Source of the DNA: Rotaria sp. Silwood1
Lineage: Eukaryota > Rotifera > Eurotatoria > Philodinida > Philodinidae
Assembly: GCA_905250075.1 (NCBI GenBank)
Contig: CAJNOP010000055.1
Location: 542,820-606,819 of the forward strand
Reading direction: 5' to 3'
Length of the DNA stretch: 64,000 nucleotides
Positions 1-11,238 of this stretch are shown here, piece by piece. The notes beneath the pieces were generated by a model. The model was not told the DNA's origin. It did not search any database and saw only the letters and a program-made list of their open reading frames with translations. The position numbers were made by a program, and so were the translations under genes. Positions within the stretch are counted from its first letter, which is position 1; each line of letters opens with the position of its first letter.

Positions 1-18
1 TGAAAATTTTTATTTTAC

Positions 19-147
19 CATTTGAGCAATCCATTTTTGTACTTTAGGTGGAAGTGTTTGAAAATCACCTTTAATTACTGGAACATCTCCAACTTTTTGA
101 ATAGAAACATAGTGTACTTCGACGAAAGGAACATCAACATCTTCCAT
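19..147 (-). CDS. Partial first exon, probable phosphoenolpyruvate carboxykinase (PEPCK, GTP type)
   Basis: The minus strand reads from an ATG at 147 for 43 codons and then meets a GT donor (GTAAAATA) at 18, in phase 0. Read through without splicing, it stops two codons later. The upstream side has a polypyrimidine-AG (positions 170-160 region), which suggests a spliced or trans-spliced 5' UTR. The peptide contains VIKGDFQTLPPKVQKWI, which resembles the short N-terminal segment of animal cytosolic PEPCK just before the conserved 'CQP..HICDGSE' block. That block would lie in the next exon, beyond the window edge. PEPCK converts oxaloacetate and GTP to phosphoenolpyruvate in gluconeogenesis. 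The assignment rests on one short stretch and is tentative. The alternative is an unrelated short peptide gene of 45 codons. Confidence 0.4.
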
Positions 148-3100
148 TTTTTATTCGATCTGAAAAAAAAATATAAAAGAAATCGATCAATAAAAAAAAA
201 GCTATTATACTCTCGTATATTAGCACTGATCTCTCTTTATCTTTCTGTTAGTTTAAAATGAATGTCTACAGTTTATATTCAGTTGTAGTCCAATAATATA
301 CGCATTAAACGTTTCTTTGAACTTGAGATGTAAAACCAAATTTTAGTCGAGTTTTCTCAATAGATAAATGAACAATGATGGTATACATACGTAATGAATT
401 CAGAAATGGCCTCCAAATGAATAAGTCAAAATATTCTATTTAGGTACATTGAAGCAAACACAGTATTTATATGTATATAGCAAATGTAATAAATAGAGAA
501 GAGAAAAGGTAAAATGATAAGTATTATTATCGAGCTAGCTGCCCATATTCCCACCAACGTATGTAATAAACCGACTGAAAGAACGAGAAAAAAAATCTGT
601 TGGTCGAAAATTTCAATCAAGGTGTTCGTGACAGAAGAAAAAATCATCAGATGATATGAAAAATAAGATTCATTTATTTTGGATTGGATGATTTTCTTTA
701 CTTTATTTAAAAACGAGATTTTATGTCCGATAGTAGTATATACTTCAATAAATATTTGCATTCGAGGTCCATCAAGATTAGCAATATATCTATCATTTAA
801 CGAATGCAGAACGAAAAAAAAGAAAAAAAAGCTCTATCGATGTGACATATGATCACTATATGGCAACATACTGAATATATGATATAGGTGTGTCACATAA
901 GAAAAGGTTCTATTAAAAACAAATAGTCGATGAAACTAAAAATGTGATACTAAATTTTTGAGAAAACTTCTTGCTAAAATCTTATTTGTATATGTATAAT
1001 TGCTTAAAATGATTTGGTAATAAAAGTCTAACAAAACAATTTTATTTAAGCTGATTTCTTTTCAAAAATTAAATTAATTTTATTTTTATTGATAGAAATT
1101 TCTGTTTTTATATTATCAAAACATTGGTTGAGTTTATTTCTCTACATCTCTTTATGCTAAAGAGTTACATTGAATTGTTCAGATATTATACTAAGTAATT
1201 GTTCAATGTAACTACTATGAAAATAGCCATTTTGTAATAGATGTTCAGATCAGAATGAAAGAGAACTTGATCTAAGCTCAATGACACGATAATAATAATT
1301 AAAAACTTAAAGTTTTTATCAATCGAAAAAAGAGAAGTCTGAACGTCTTTATATATCTCATAAAGTGAAAAGCAAAAATTATTCAAAAAAACTGATAACC
1401 TTCGAGAAACATTCAAAAGACGAGACATAAAAATGATGTTCTGTTTGTAATGTCATTTTGATTTTCACATATCCTTCGGATAGAGGTACTTCAAACCTGA
1501 ATATATGCCATGATTTAGGTGGTTATCGTCTAATATATCAATGTTGAGCAAACAAAAAGATGTATTTATTCGATCGGATGATATAGAATTCTGTTGATTT
1601 TTAGCAAATTTACTAGCTTTTTATCAAGACTTCCTTGAAGCTAAAAAAAAATCATTTTTCATGCATTTTTTCGAATGTTTTGTAAAGATGATGAGTCTTG
1701 AAAAAATAATTGTCTCATTTAGTACTTACTGAGATTACACCTAACTCTTTTTAATTCTCATGCAAATATCTGATCTTGTTAATAGCAATATAAATTATTG
1801 TCATACGACGTCTGTGTAAAGCTCACGGTTGATTGGTTTTCATACATGATATTCAACCTCTTCCCTATCATTCACTCATATATTATATATATATTATCCT
1901 CACCTTTCTATTCTTACGCTGCTGTCCTTACCCTATTGCTCTTATCGATTTTCTCATTGGTCTCGTCTCCTTTCTTTTCATCGTTTCTTATTCTACTTGC
2001 GCATATAACCATGTGTTTTGTATGTAAACGATACGGCTACATGATATGCAGAAATAAAATAAAGTGTATCTCTATCCACACTAGCATTCCTTCTATCAGA
2101 AATCGTCATATATCTGTAGTGTGAATATACTTCAAGATGCTTCAGAACAAAAAAAAAACAACTAAATGAATCCATCAAATGAGATTATTATGACCACAGC
2201 CAATTCTTTATGTTATAATATAAGTTATTACACGCTTTATTAAAATTTGCAAAAACACAATAAATAAAGGAATATTGATGAGTCACCTTACGAATCAATT
2301 CTTAGGCTTGCTCTGAAATTTATGATTTGATAAATTAGAAACAAGAATTGATGCTACATATTTGACTCATATTTTTTTTCTACTTTGAGCTTTGTTATTG
2401 ATCAATAATAGCTTGTTTATCGTGTGCATTTTTTTCTCAAAAACTTTGATGACGTGGTATATATCATCGAAAAAACAAAACAACTATTTGCATAAAGGTA
2501 CTTAAAAACAATAAATAAGAAAAAAAAATGAAATGAAGTTGATTAGATTCTTTTCTAATGGACACATATTCAAACAATAGAAAATAGATTAATTTGAGAA
2601 AAAAAAAAAGGATTTTACTTGTTAGTAAATTCTATTGTCGAAATGAACATGTAGTATCTGTTAGCGGATTCACCTCCTTGTTGTTATTTTTCTATATTAT
2701 TTCTTTTTTCTCTTTCTTCTTGCTAGATCTATCTCGATGTTATATAACCTTGATCACTCTTTGTTATTTGTCCTTAAGTTTGACCCTTGATCTAGGTAGT
2801 CGAGATATACATATATATATAATCTTTTTTTTTCTTTACAAGGGCAGATATAACTGTGTTACTGTACGTGTGCGTGGGGACATTTTTGATTTTTAAATAA
2901 AATAAAGAAGTTCGAACATCAGACCTCTAATAGTATCACACGAACACATTGTTTTTTTTTTCTAACTCTGTTCAATTAATTTATTATATACTGATAATAA
3001 TTTTAATTTAATATTACTGAAAAACTTAAAATATTTTTTAACAACTTGCTAAAGTTAAATTTTATGAATACTTCTTCAGAACAATAACACATATTTGTAA

Positions 3101-5456
3101 ATGAATATTTTTCTTTTGTTATTTCTATATATTTGTTCAATAAAACATACAAAGATGATAAATAATGAAATAGGTTATTCTATTTTCCTCGTATGAATTA
3201 GTAGTGATGTATTTATTGATTTTATAATTCATCAATAAATATAAAGAACGATAAAAAAAAAACAAAATTTCTACGTATGACAAAAAAGAAAAAACACATT
3301 ATTAGTATAGCGTCAAAACAGATTGTTTTTTGCTTCAATATGATTTATATTGTCGTATTATTTTTCTAATTACCAAAAACTATTTAAGATAGAATAAAGG
3401 TATACTTGAGATACAAATATAAGCGTGACGTATCATTATAAATCAACATTATTTACATGATGTACTTACATAATATTGTTCTTTTGATGATATTTCCTTT
3501 TATGATAAAATATCTTACGAAAACTATAAAAATAATTAAAGTGATAAGAAGATATGAATCATTTCATAATAAATTATGTATGTTTTTGAATTGCGATCGA
3601 TTTCCAGAATCCAAATAGTAATTTGTTTAGAGAATTTTATTTCCAACAAGAATTTTCAAACATGAAAATGATTACTAGTTTTTCAAGAATAGAGTTTCTG
3701 AAGAACTACAAAACGAAATGATTTTCGATGCTCTACGACGTTTTTTGATCCAGATATATTAAATTGATAGACGTTATCGAAGTTAGTTTTTCTGTTATTT
3801 CGTATGAAAGCATCATTTTTTATGTTTTCTGTGAAATTGATCTATCTTGGTTAAAAAAAAACATAGAGAGATAGAAGACGTTAGTGTGGATGTAACTCCT
3901 TACTTCAGTAATGTCCACATCTACACTCTCACCCTAATCATCGTTTTCTTTTCATTATATTCTTTTTTTTAATTATTATCATAATTTTCATCTTCGGATT
4001 TCAATTGATGATATTCCGATAAACATAATAATTTATTGTCACATCCATCAACGATTAAATTCATTTCAATACTCATATCATCATTAGAACATCTACACTT
4101 TCAAAAATTGAAACTTCATCATTACAAAAGAATGCATAGTGTTGTTCCTCCATATTATACATGTATATTTACTAAATACATATAACTATTGATACGCATG
4201 ACTGATAATAGTTTTTTTCTTCCTACGAAGAGGATATATTCTTGTTATACATACATAAAATATTATTTTCTCTTCTATTTTTCAATAAATAGTATTTAGC
4301 AATATTTCAACGAAAAATAAAAAGTCAAAAAAAGATTTATGAAATATATTTTAACTACTGTAAACTAACGATCAAGAGCAGATATAATTTGATTAGAATC
4401 TTTGTTGACATGAAATTAATATATAGATTATAATTATTTCATATGTTTTCTATCTCATTTGCTCTACCATCCTTTAATGTCAAGGCTTTTCTCATACGAA
4501 TATTGATTATACATGATTTTCAATATTTGAATACAAATAATTACAATATCAAGCATAACACCATTCGGTAATAGCATGCAATCATGGAACTATGTTCCTT
4601 CTAATAATTAACAGTTTCTTAAGAATATTGTTTCGAATAAATGTAACTAAGATTAATAATTCTATTAGAACTTGGACTTGAAATAACGAAAATCCAAAAG
4701 ACATGTTTAGCAACAAAAAAAAAATGAAAGTTAAATCGGTTAACTTACCTTAAAATATGACCTTAAATTCTTCTATTCTATAGTACAAACTTTTTTCTTT
4801 TACTCTGAAATATATTTATATGTTTTATTGAAACAAGTTTTAAATAATAACACGTGTTTATTTAAACGATTGAATTTACTCGTATGTAAATAAATAAACT
4901 TATTGAGAATAGATTTTTCATAATTAAAATATCCATGAATGGATTTTAATCATGAATAGAAAATATATCTTCTGACAAAATAATATGATAATGAATAATT
5001 CAACATGTTGAATATTTTTATCTTGTTTAAAATTTGTAGACAAGAGATACATCATCAATATCTGATGTAATACTACTATGTCGTTTTATTTGTGTATGAT
5101 TATCTTCAATTCTCTTATGATATTATTTTTCTTGAGATTATTTCTAAATAGAAGTTTAATACAATTTATTTTGATGATAAATCTTCTACAGATTTTGATA
5201 ATAATCGTTCGAGTCAACGATGTGTAGAAATATTATTAGATTCAATTTTTTTTTATTATTAAATGAAGATGTATTAGCCATTGATTCAACTTCATTTGGT
5301 CGATGGTCAGAAATAATAATGTTAGATAATTTATCAGTTAATCGATTTTGCTTCGGCTACTGGTGCAGATATTCTTGTTGAACTAACCGAATAAAAAAAA
5401 AATCGAATTTTAATTTTTTTTTTGTATTTGCTTTAACATTTACGCTGTGTTAGTGG
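148..5456. other. Gene-poor AT-rich stretch
   Basis: No convincing coding region was found. The open frames here are short, low-complexity and lack codon structure. The stretch holds one short G/T-rich imperfect hairpin (listed separately). Around 5195-5395 on the plus strand there are short runs that look weakly coding (for example a frame reading FDNNRSSQRCVEILLDS), broken by stops and shifts. They may be the remains of a lost gene next to the kinase pseudogene. Confidence 0.5.
3881..3937. repeat. G/T-rich imperfect hairpin (GTGTGGATGT type)
   Basis: The left arm TTAGTGTGGATGT and right arm ACATCTACACTCTCACCCTAA form an imperfect inverted repeat around a loop of about 20 bases. The same GTGTRGGTGTGAGTGT-like sequence recurs as hairpins near 20.45 and 35.84 kb and in looser form elsewhere in the window, so this is a member of a dispersed family. 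Function is unknown. Confidence 0.5.
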
Positions 5457-6962
5457 TTAGCATAGATTTGTTTTCTTTTGTTGATGATATAAATCTATAG
5501 CAGTTGTTGTTAATTCAACTATTTGTTTCATATTTTTCATTTGTTTAAACATTTGTTCCATTAAATTAAAACAACTAGGTCGTTTCGATGGATCTTGATT
5601 CCAAGAATCTTCTATTGCTTGTTTATATTCTTCAGGTATATCTAATGGAATTTTTGGTCGTTCTTCTATTTTAATAAGAGCTTCTATCACTATTTCATCA
5701 ACATATTCATTCTATGGTTTCAATCCAGTTGCTAATTCCCACATTGTTATTCCAAGATTATATATATCTGTTTTTTTTTCGTATGTTTTTGATGTGGTAT
5801 TAATAATTCTGGTGTTTTCCATGCTAATGAACCAACCTTTTGAGATGATATAGAATTGTTTATTGATTTTAATAAACTTTCATGACGAATATCTGCTAAA
5901 CCAAAATCACATACTTTTAATAAAAATCTATGTTGTTGACATCCGTTTAATTTCATTAAAAAATTCATTGATTTTATATCACGATGAATTATACATGGAT
6001 TAAGATTATGTAAGTATTTAGCCATTTGCCAACTTAATGAATATCGATCTAACCAAGTTAATGTTATATTATCGTTTTGTTTATGTAAAACATCATATAA
6101 TGAACCTAATAGCATATATTCCATAATAATTGCATTAAAAATTGATTCAATACATGCACCAAAAACTATTACAACATGTTTATAACGTATTTTATACATC
6201 ATAGATATTTCTTGATAGAAATCCGTTTTGAATTATATAATAAATCATTTATACGTAAAACTTTAATAGCAACTTGATCATGATGTGTCAATCAAATACC
6301 TTTATAAACATCACAGCAAATCCTTCATGACCAATAGGTTTTTCTTTTATTGATAAATCTTTTAATGAAATATGTAAAATTTCATTTTGTTCATTGAACT
6401 GTGTTTTTTTCTTGATTTGAATCTGATTGATTTAAAAATTTTTGTTCTAAATCAAAATGAAATGATTCTAAGTGATGTATTATTTTATCAATTTGTTTAT
6501 ATTGTTCTTGATGTTGTTGTGACATTTGACTTAAAATTTTATTTAATTCATGTAAATCTTGTTGTTGATCTTCTCGATTTTGTTTTTGATCAAATAATTC
6601 TTGTATATTTAATTCAAGACATAAATCTTGTCCTAATTGTGATAAACGTTTATTTAATTTTTCAAATTTTTCATAATCATTTTCATGTTCATGAATTTCT
6701 TCATACTATCGTGTAGAAGATGTTAGTTTTTCGATAAAATTATTACAATCATGAAGACATTGAAGAAGATTATCAAGAATAGAACGTGTTGCCTTGTCGT
6801 ACAAATATTAAAGATGCATGTTCTAAACGTTCAAGTGGATCAATTAATTGATCAATACGTAAACATAAACGTTGACATTGAAGTTTATTTGTTTGAATTT
6901 GAGCACGCTTTCTAACAATACGAACTTTTTTTGATGTTTTATCAGATATTGACAAATGTAAT
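5457..6962 (-). pseudogene. Decayed MLKL-like protein: N-terminal helical bundle plus TKL-type kinase domain
   Basis: Read on the minus strand in shifting frames, the segment encodes first an N-terminal helical region (6955-6773, continuing in another frame to about 6390: IDQLIDPLERLEHASL, then a long charged coiled-coil stretch). A kinase domain follows. The visible kinase parts are a glycine-rich loop (IGHEGFAVMF, about 6330), the VAIK lysine (about 6280), HRDIKSMNFL, the DFG motif in VCDFGLADI (about 5910), the WKTPELL activation-segment end, WELATGL, and the closing WNQDPSKRPSC. The order helical bundle-kinase and the local wording (LCLRIDQLIDPLERL; IIMEYMLLGSLYDVL) match MLKL-type proteins, the executioners of necroptosis. 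The copy is broken: at least four frameshifts (near 6785, 6390, 6225 and 5750) and in-frame stops (near 6709, 6290 and 5715). No ATG is seen at the N-terminal end; the first frame opens at a TTG. Confidence 0.75.
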
Positions 6963-7411
6963 AAATTGCTTTTAAAATAATTATTTCATCATTCAAAAAG
7001 AGAAAGAATTTCTTTACATGTATCGTACTATAGATTATGTTTATTACCCAGCTAGATACTAAATAAATATTGATAAGAAAAAAAAAAAGTAACAGATGAA
7101 GTTCTTCTCCATTTTACACTTTACGATGTATAATATTAAATTGATGATTCAAAATATAAGTCACGTGTAGTACTACTGATTGTTTATTTCAATATGAAAA
7201 TAAAATAATATTCAAAACTGTTGATTCATTAAGAAAAATAAATTAATATGCCATTTTCGAATAATAATAATTCATTCTCTCTTATTTTTTGTTTGCTAGC
7301 AAAAGATATTTCGATGAAACATACATCTATAAAGATATGAATAAAAAAGATACGACATGACTTTTTTCATTTATCAGTTCTAAATATTTTCTGTTGTCTT
7401 ATAGTAAACAA
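6963..7411. other. Intergenic spacer / promoter region of the DUF4345 gene
   Basis: AT-rich, with no coding signal. The final bases before the downstream start (TTTTCTGTTGTCTTATAG, ending at 7404) look like a 3' splice site, so the 5' UTR of the next gene may be cis- or trans-spliced there. Confidence 0.4.
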
Positions 7412-7822
7412 ATGGCGAAAACAAATCAACGTTTGGCTCTACAGATTGTCATTGGTCTTCTTGCAATAATCCCGCTTTTTGTTGGTTTACAAGGTATATT
7501 CCGTGGTCCAAATATGTTAGCAGAAGGTTATAATTATCCTCTTTCGGTTGATAGTCACTTTCGTTATTTATCCGGTTTACCTGTTGCCATTGGATTACTT
7601 TTATTACGTAGTTTACCGACTATTGATCGAGATGCAAGTGACTTACGTCGTGTTTCTTTACTTATATTTATTGGTGGATTAGGACGGTTATGGGGTCTAA
7701 TAACTTTAGGTTTTGATATTAGTACAATGGTGATCACTCTTGTTGAATTATTCTTATTTCCATTTCTTTGTCTTTGGCAATATCAAGTACAAAAAAGCAG
7801 TGTACGACCTCGTACGAAATAA
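7412..7822 (+). CDS. DUF4345 family four-helix membrane protein, bacterial type
   Basis: Intronless 136-residue protein. The ATG at 7412 is chosen as the first methionine; the frame is open 18 bases further back but lacks an ATG, and a probable splice acceptor (CTTATAG) ends at 7404. Four hydrophobic segments are seen, at about residues 7-26, 46-64, 78-95 and 99-123. Conserved family features are visible: LFVGLQGIFRGP after helix 1, RYLSGLPVAIGLLLL, IFIGGLGRLWGL and a final LCLWQYQVQ. These match DUF4345 proteins of bacteria, whose biochemical role is unknown. The length is typical of the family. In an animal genome this is a candidate horizontally acquired gene that has taken on host base composition. 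The YkuD gene 2.4 kb downstream on the same strand is also of bacterial type. A polyadenylation signal follows 75 bp after the stop. Confidence 0.8.
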   Translation: MAKTNQRLALQIVIGLLAIIPLFVGLQGIFRGPNMLAEGYNYPLSVDSHFRYLSGLPVAIGLLLLRSLPTIDRDASDLRRVSLLIFIGGLGRLWGLITLGFDISTMVITLVELFLFPFLCLWQYQVQKSSVRPRTK

Positions 7823-7896
7823 GATCATGTTCTAGAAATAGTTTAATTGTTTTCTTTTATTATATTAATTATTTCCATCTGAATAACGTACGCATA

Positions 7897-7902
7897 AATA
7901 AA
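7897..7902 (+). terminator. Polyadenylation signal AATAAA of the DUF4345 gene
   Basis: The hexamer AATAAA lies 75 bp after the stop codon at 7822, on the coding strand. Position and sense fit a poly(A) signal. In such AT-rich DNA a chance match is possible. Confidence 0.4.
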
Positions 7903-10113
7903 ATTTCATCATTTGAAAACATTAATAGATGACATGCAGAAAAACTAAAGTTGAACTAATTGATAATATAACAAACTATTTCAGATAGGTGGCAGTTCGG
8001 TTCCCGTTTGTAAGTTGCAGGTCTTCTCCTCTGTTTTACAGATACTGTCATCGACACCTTTCAGTATGCGCTTTGGCCAAAATCTTATTAATCTAAAATA
8101 GAAAATTTTGTTCTCGTTTGCGAATGTTGTTGATACCAAATCTATGGATGATAAAATGTTTTCTTGCCACCTTCCTTCATTAGTAGTATATTGAATGAAG
8201 TCAAATTAAATTATAAATTACATACGTAAGTGAGATTATAATGCTTCGTTTGATAGACTTTTGTTTCAAGTCTGTACTTACAGAAAAAACAAAAGCAACA
8301 TAAGAAGTTTAGTTATAGTTTGAAAATATCTAGCGTATCATGATGCCCTTTTGTCTCTTTGTGGCATGAATATGAACTTCTTCTTCAACATTTATTAAAT
8401 CTTCTCAATTACAACATCAATCAAGATGATTTCATATATATAGATTATTATTGTTATAATATGAACACTTCTTTATTATCAACTAATCGACATCTTTAAA
8501 CGATTATCTTAATAATATTTCTTCAATAACCGCACCTAATGTAGCAAGTTGATTTTGACATAGACTATTCGCAATAAATCAGTTGATGAAAGTCTAAATA
8601 CACCAACGTTCGATTCTATCTCGTACTCTTTCACACTGTTCATATTTGATTTTGAGAACAATGAGTAGAATAAAGCAAGCTTGTGAAAACTTAATAATAT
8701 CTTCATTGAAGATAAAATTCAACGAAATGAAATCTCGAAGCGTGTCATTTCAACTATCACTTAGTCCTATGATAAGAAGATAATGCATTGCTGACAACTC
8801 AGTAACTTCTACAGGTAAATCAAAATATGATGAATATATCGTAATATCCTAAAAACAAGTGGTTGAATGATAACAGATGGTATTGGTCTTTTATGATAAT
8901 AATATTTTGTGTGCTATACCTTAGGACCTGGAAAATAGATATTACTTGGCATATGAACAACGATATGAGTAACTTCGATCTATATCAAACGTATTAAATT
9001 CAATCGAAATAAAATCTAAATATCAATTCTATTCAAATAGATAGATAATACTGTCTATTGATACTCTACAACCACCACAATCATTACGTATCGAAATGGT
9101 ATGTGTTGCATTTCTATTGTCAATCATTGAAATTGTTTTCGAATTGTTTATCATCATGACAAAATAATTCAATATCGTCTATGATTTAATACATTTGTTT
9201 TTTTTTCGAACTTGACTTATTTATTGACATAAAGATCATAAGCTTAGTCAAATGCACATTAATCATACTCTAAATGGTCTATACGAAAAAACGCATATTC
9301 TTATCATGGTATGTTACATAGGATCTTATTCTCATTCATAGTAACCATTTGTAACGTTTTCGAATATTACGAAATGATAAATTTTATTGCAGCACAAAAA
9401 AACAAGAAAGCAAAAAATCAATGTGTCACTGACATAAGCTTTTTTTCTGGATATACTCAAATATAACATATTTTTCTTACCATCTCTTGAAAGTTTTAAG
9501 ACATTGCCTTCCGATGAAATGTTTTAATGCATTGTAAGATAATAACTCAAAAGAAATATGTATTCATTACGTTTGATGCTGATATTATTTAATAATCACT
9601 TATGACATAATAAATAACGGCTTTCATTTTTCGTCTTTAACTCTTCTGATGTATGGATTCTGAGGAAAAGTTTAAATTTTGATACAACTACTTCTCAGTT
9701 GTTGTCTCAAAAAAGAAAATATATTAAGAATATCAATAGTATATAATTACACCTTATTCGTTTTAGTCATTCAGCAAATCTAGAACACATCATATTACTA
9801 TCTATGTTCTATAGTCATTTGTTTCGTTTTACCTTCATACTCAACATATATTATAACGTGTGAGAAAAGTCCTACGCTCAATGTACCACTGATTCTATTT
9901 CATTTTTTTTCATTCGGTTGTTTTTCTTTACCTTTATATCACAAGTTATTCTGTTCTGTTTTGTCACGATTTATGACGAAATGAAAATGCAGGTATAACA
10001 CTTTTTTTATCTAATGGTCTATCATTACTCATTCATTTGTATATGAAAAAAAAACCATCGACACTCGACCTTGTTTTTCTCCAAATATTGTGTGTAATAA
10101 AACACTTACTCCA
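7903..10113. other. Intergenic, with possible minus-strand gene remnants at about 8540-9170
   Basis: No intact gene was found. On the minus strand between about 9170 and 8540 there are short coding-like runs with splice-like borders, such as THIVVHMPSNIYFPGPK (about 8975-8925) and FDLPVEVTELSAMHYLL (about 8830-8780), then LRDFISLNFIF and CERVRDRIERW. They are interrupted by stops. This is probably a degraded gene whose family I cannot name. The rest is AT-rich spacer. Confidence 0.3.
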
Positions 10114-10185
10114 ATGATATTATTCAACTTATTAACTTTGTCAACTTCAGATTTTAGTATAATTGATTGTAGAGAACAAGAAAAT

Positions 10186-10728
10186 ATGACTACCAGTCAT
10201 CAAAAGAATAGTGATAAAAACAGCAAACTAGCTGAATTGGAAGTTATCTCTGGATCTTCTGCTATATTGCACTTTGCTGGTCGTCATCTGCCGGCTGCTA
10301 TTGGTAGAAGTGGTGTGCATGCAGATAAACGTGAAGGTGATGGAAATACTCCATCAGGTTTTCTACCTTTACGACGCGTATTATATCGTTCTGATCGTCT
10401 TGAACCACCTAATACTTTCCTTAAATGTGAACCACTTACTGAAAATGATGGTTGGTGTGATGATGCCACACACCCAGACTACAATCATCAAATTCGTCTG
10501 CCACATCCTGCTAGTCATGAAAGATTATGGTTAGAAAATCGATTGTATGATATAATTGGTATACTCGGTTATAACGATGATCCAATAATACCTGGTCGAG
10601 GTTCAGCTATTTTTCTTCACGTAGCACGTCCAGATATGGGACCGACTGACGGTTGTATTGCTCTGTCTTTGGACGATCTTTGTTGGGTGCTCGAACAAGG
10701 CCTTGAAGCTATTTTCGTTCCAAACTAA
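10186..10728 (+). CDS. YkuD-type L,D-transpeptidase (COG3786-like), bacterial type
   Basis: 180 residues from the ATG at 10186. An earlier in-frame ATG lies at 10114, but a splice-acceptor-like TTGTCAACTTCAG falls between them, so the later start is preferred. The family cross-links peptidoglycan through 3-3 peptide bonds using a catalytic cysteine. Visible family features: AIGRSGVHADKREGDGNTPSG (about 38-58), FLPLRRVLYRSDRL, GWCDD, SHERLW, LYDIIGILGYNDDP, GRGSAIFLH with catalytic His145, and PTDGCIAL with catalytic Cys157. The wording is that of proteobacterial 'L,D-peptidoglycan transpeptidase YkuD, ErfK/YbiS family' proteins and covers nearly the whole domain. No classical signal peptide is seen from this start. 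It has no introns and its codon use blends with the host. Animals lack peptidoglycan, so this is a candidate horizontal transfer; its substrate here is unknown. Confidence 0.88.
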   Translation: MTTSHQKNSDKNSKLAELEVISGSSAILHFAGRHLPAAIGRSGVHADKREGDGNTPSGFLPLRRVLYRSDRLEPPNTFLKCEPLTENDGWCDDATHPDYNHQIRLPHPASHERLWLENRLYDIIGILGYNDDPIIPGRGSAIFLHVARPDMGPTDGCIALSLDDLCWVLEQGLEAIFVPN

Positions 10729-11238
10729 TTATATAATTTTTCTTTTGTCTCACACTATACTTATTTATCAAAAATTAAGTTTATCCATCAAAATCATATT
10801 TAATAGAAAATTTTCTTTTCGAAAACATGAGTATTATGAGATATTTTTTTTTTGGATCAAACTGTAAGAACATGAGAATAGTAAAAACTTTATATTTAAA
10901 TTGTTTTAATGCATATCGGAAATATAATTACTTTTCATTTATATATCATAGATGAACCTTTGTTTTTTTTTCGAATTGACTACGATAAGCAACTGTTGAA
11001 TTTCTTTCTTAAATCTTATAAAGTCTCGATTTGACTTCCTCTGTTGATTTACCAGTGAATAATTGATTTATTTTTTCATATTTTAGCAACATTTGAAACA
11101 TATTGAACTGTCGTCCAAGTATAATGATAATTAAGATAAAAATGTACTAAATGATGATTCAATTGCATTTTAGCAGTCTTACTATATTTTCTCATAATTA
11201 ATTCTATAGGCTTTTTATAAAGCTGATTTATGATCTTA
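10729..11238. other. Intergenic spacer
   Basis: AT-rich spacer between the L,D-transpeptidase gene and the mariner-type MITE. No coding signal or structure that I can support. Confidence 0.5.

Noticed and set aside
1798-2124. 108-residue hydrophobic open frame
   Set aside because: The composition is that of random AT-rich, pyrimidine-rich DNA read as Leu/Ile/Ser/Phe; no domain, and it overlaps other equally long frames.
7980-8095. Possible tiny exons reading SSVPV / YTVIDTFQYALWPKSY joined over a 32-bp GT-AG gap
   Set aside because: A 32-bp intron is too short to be credible, and no neighbouring exons or start were found.
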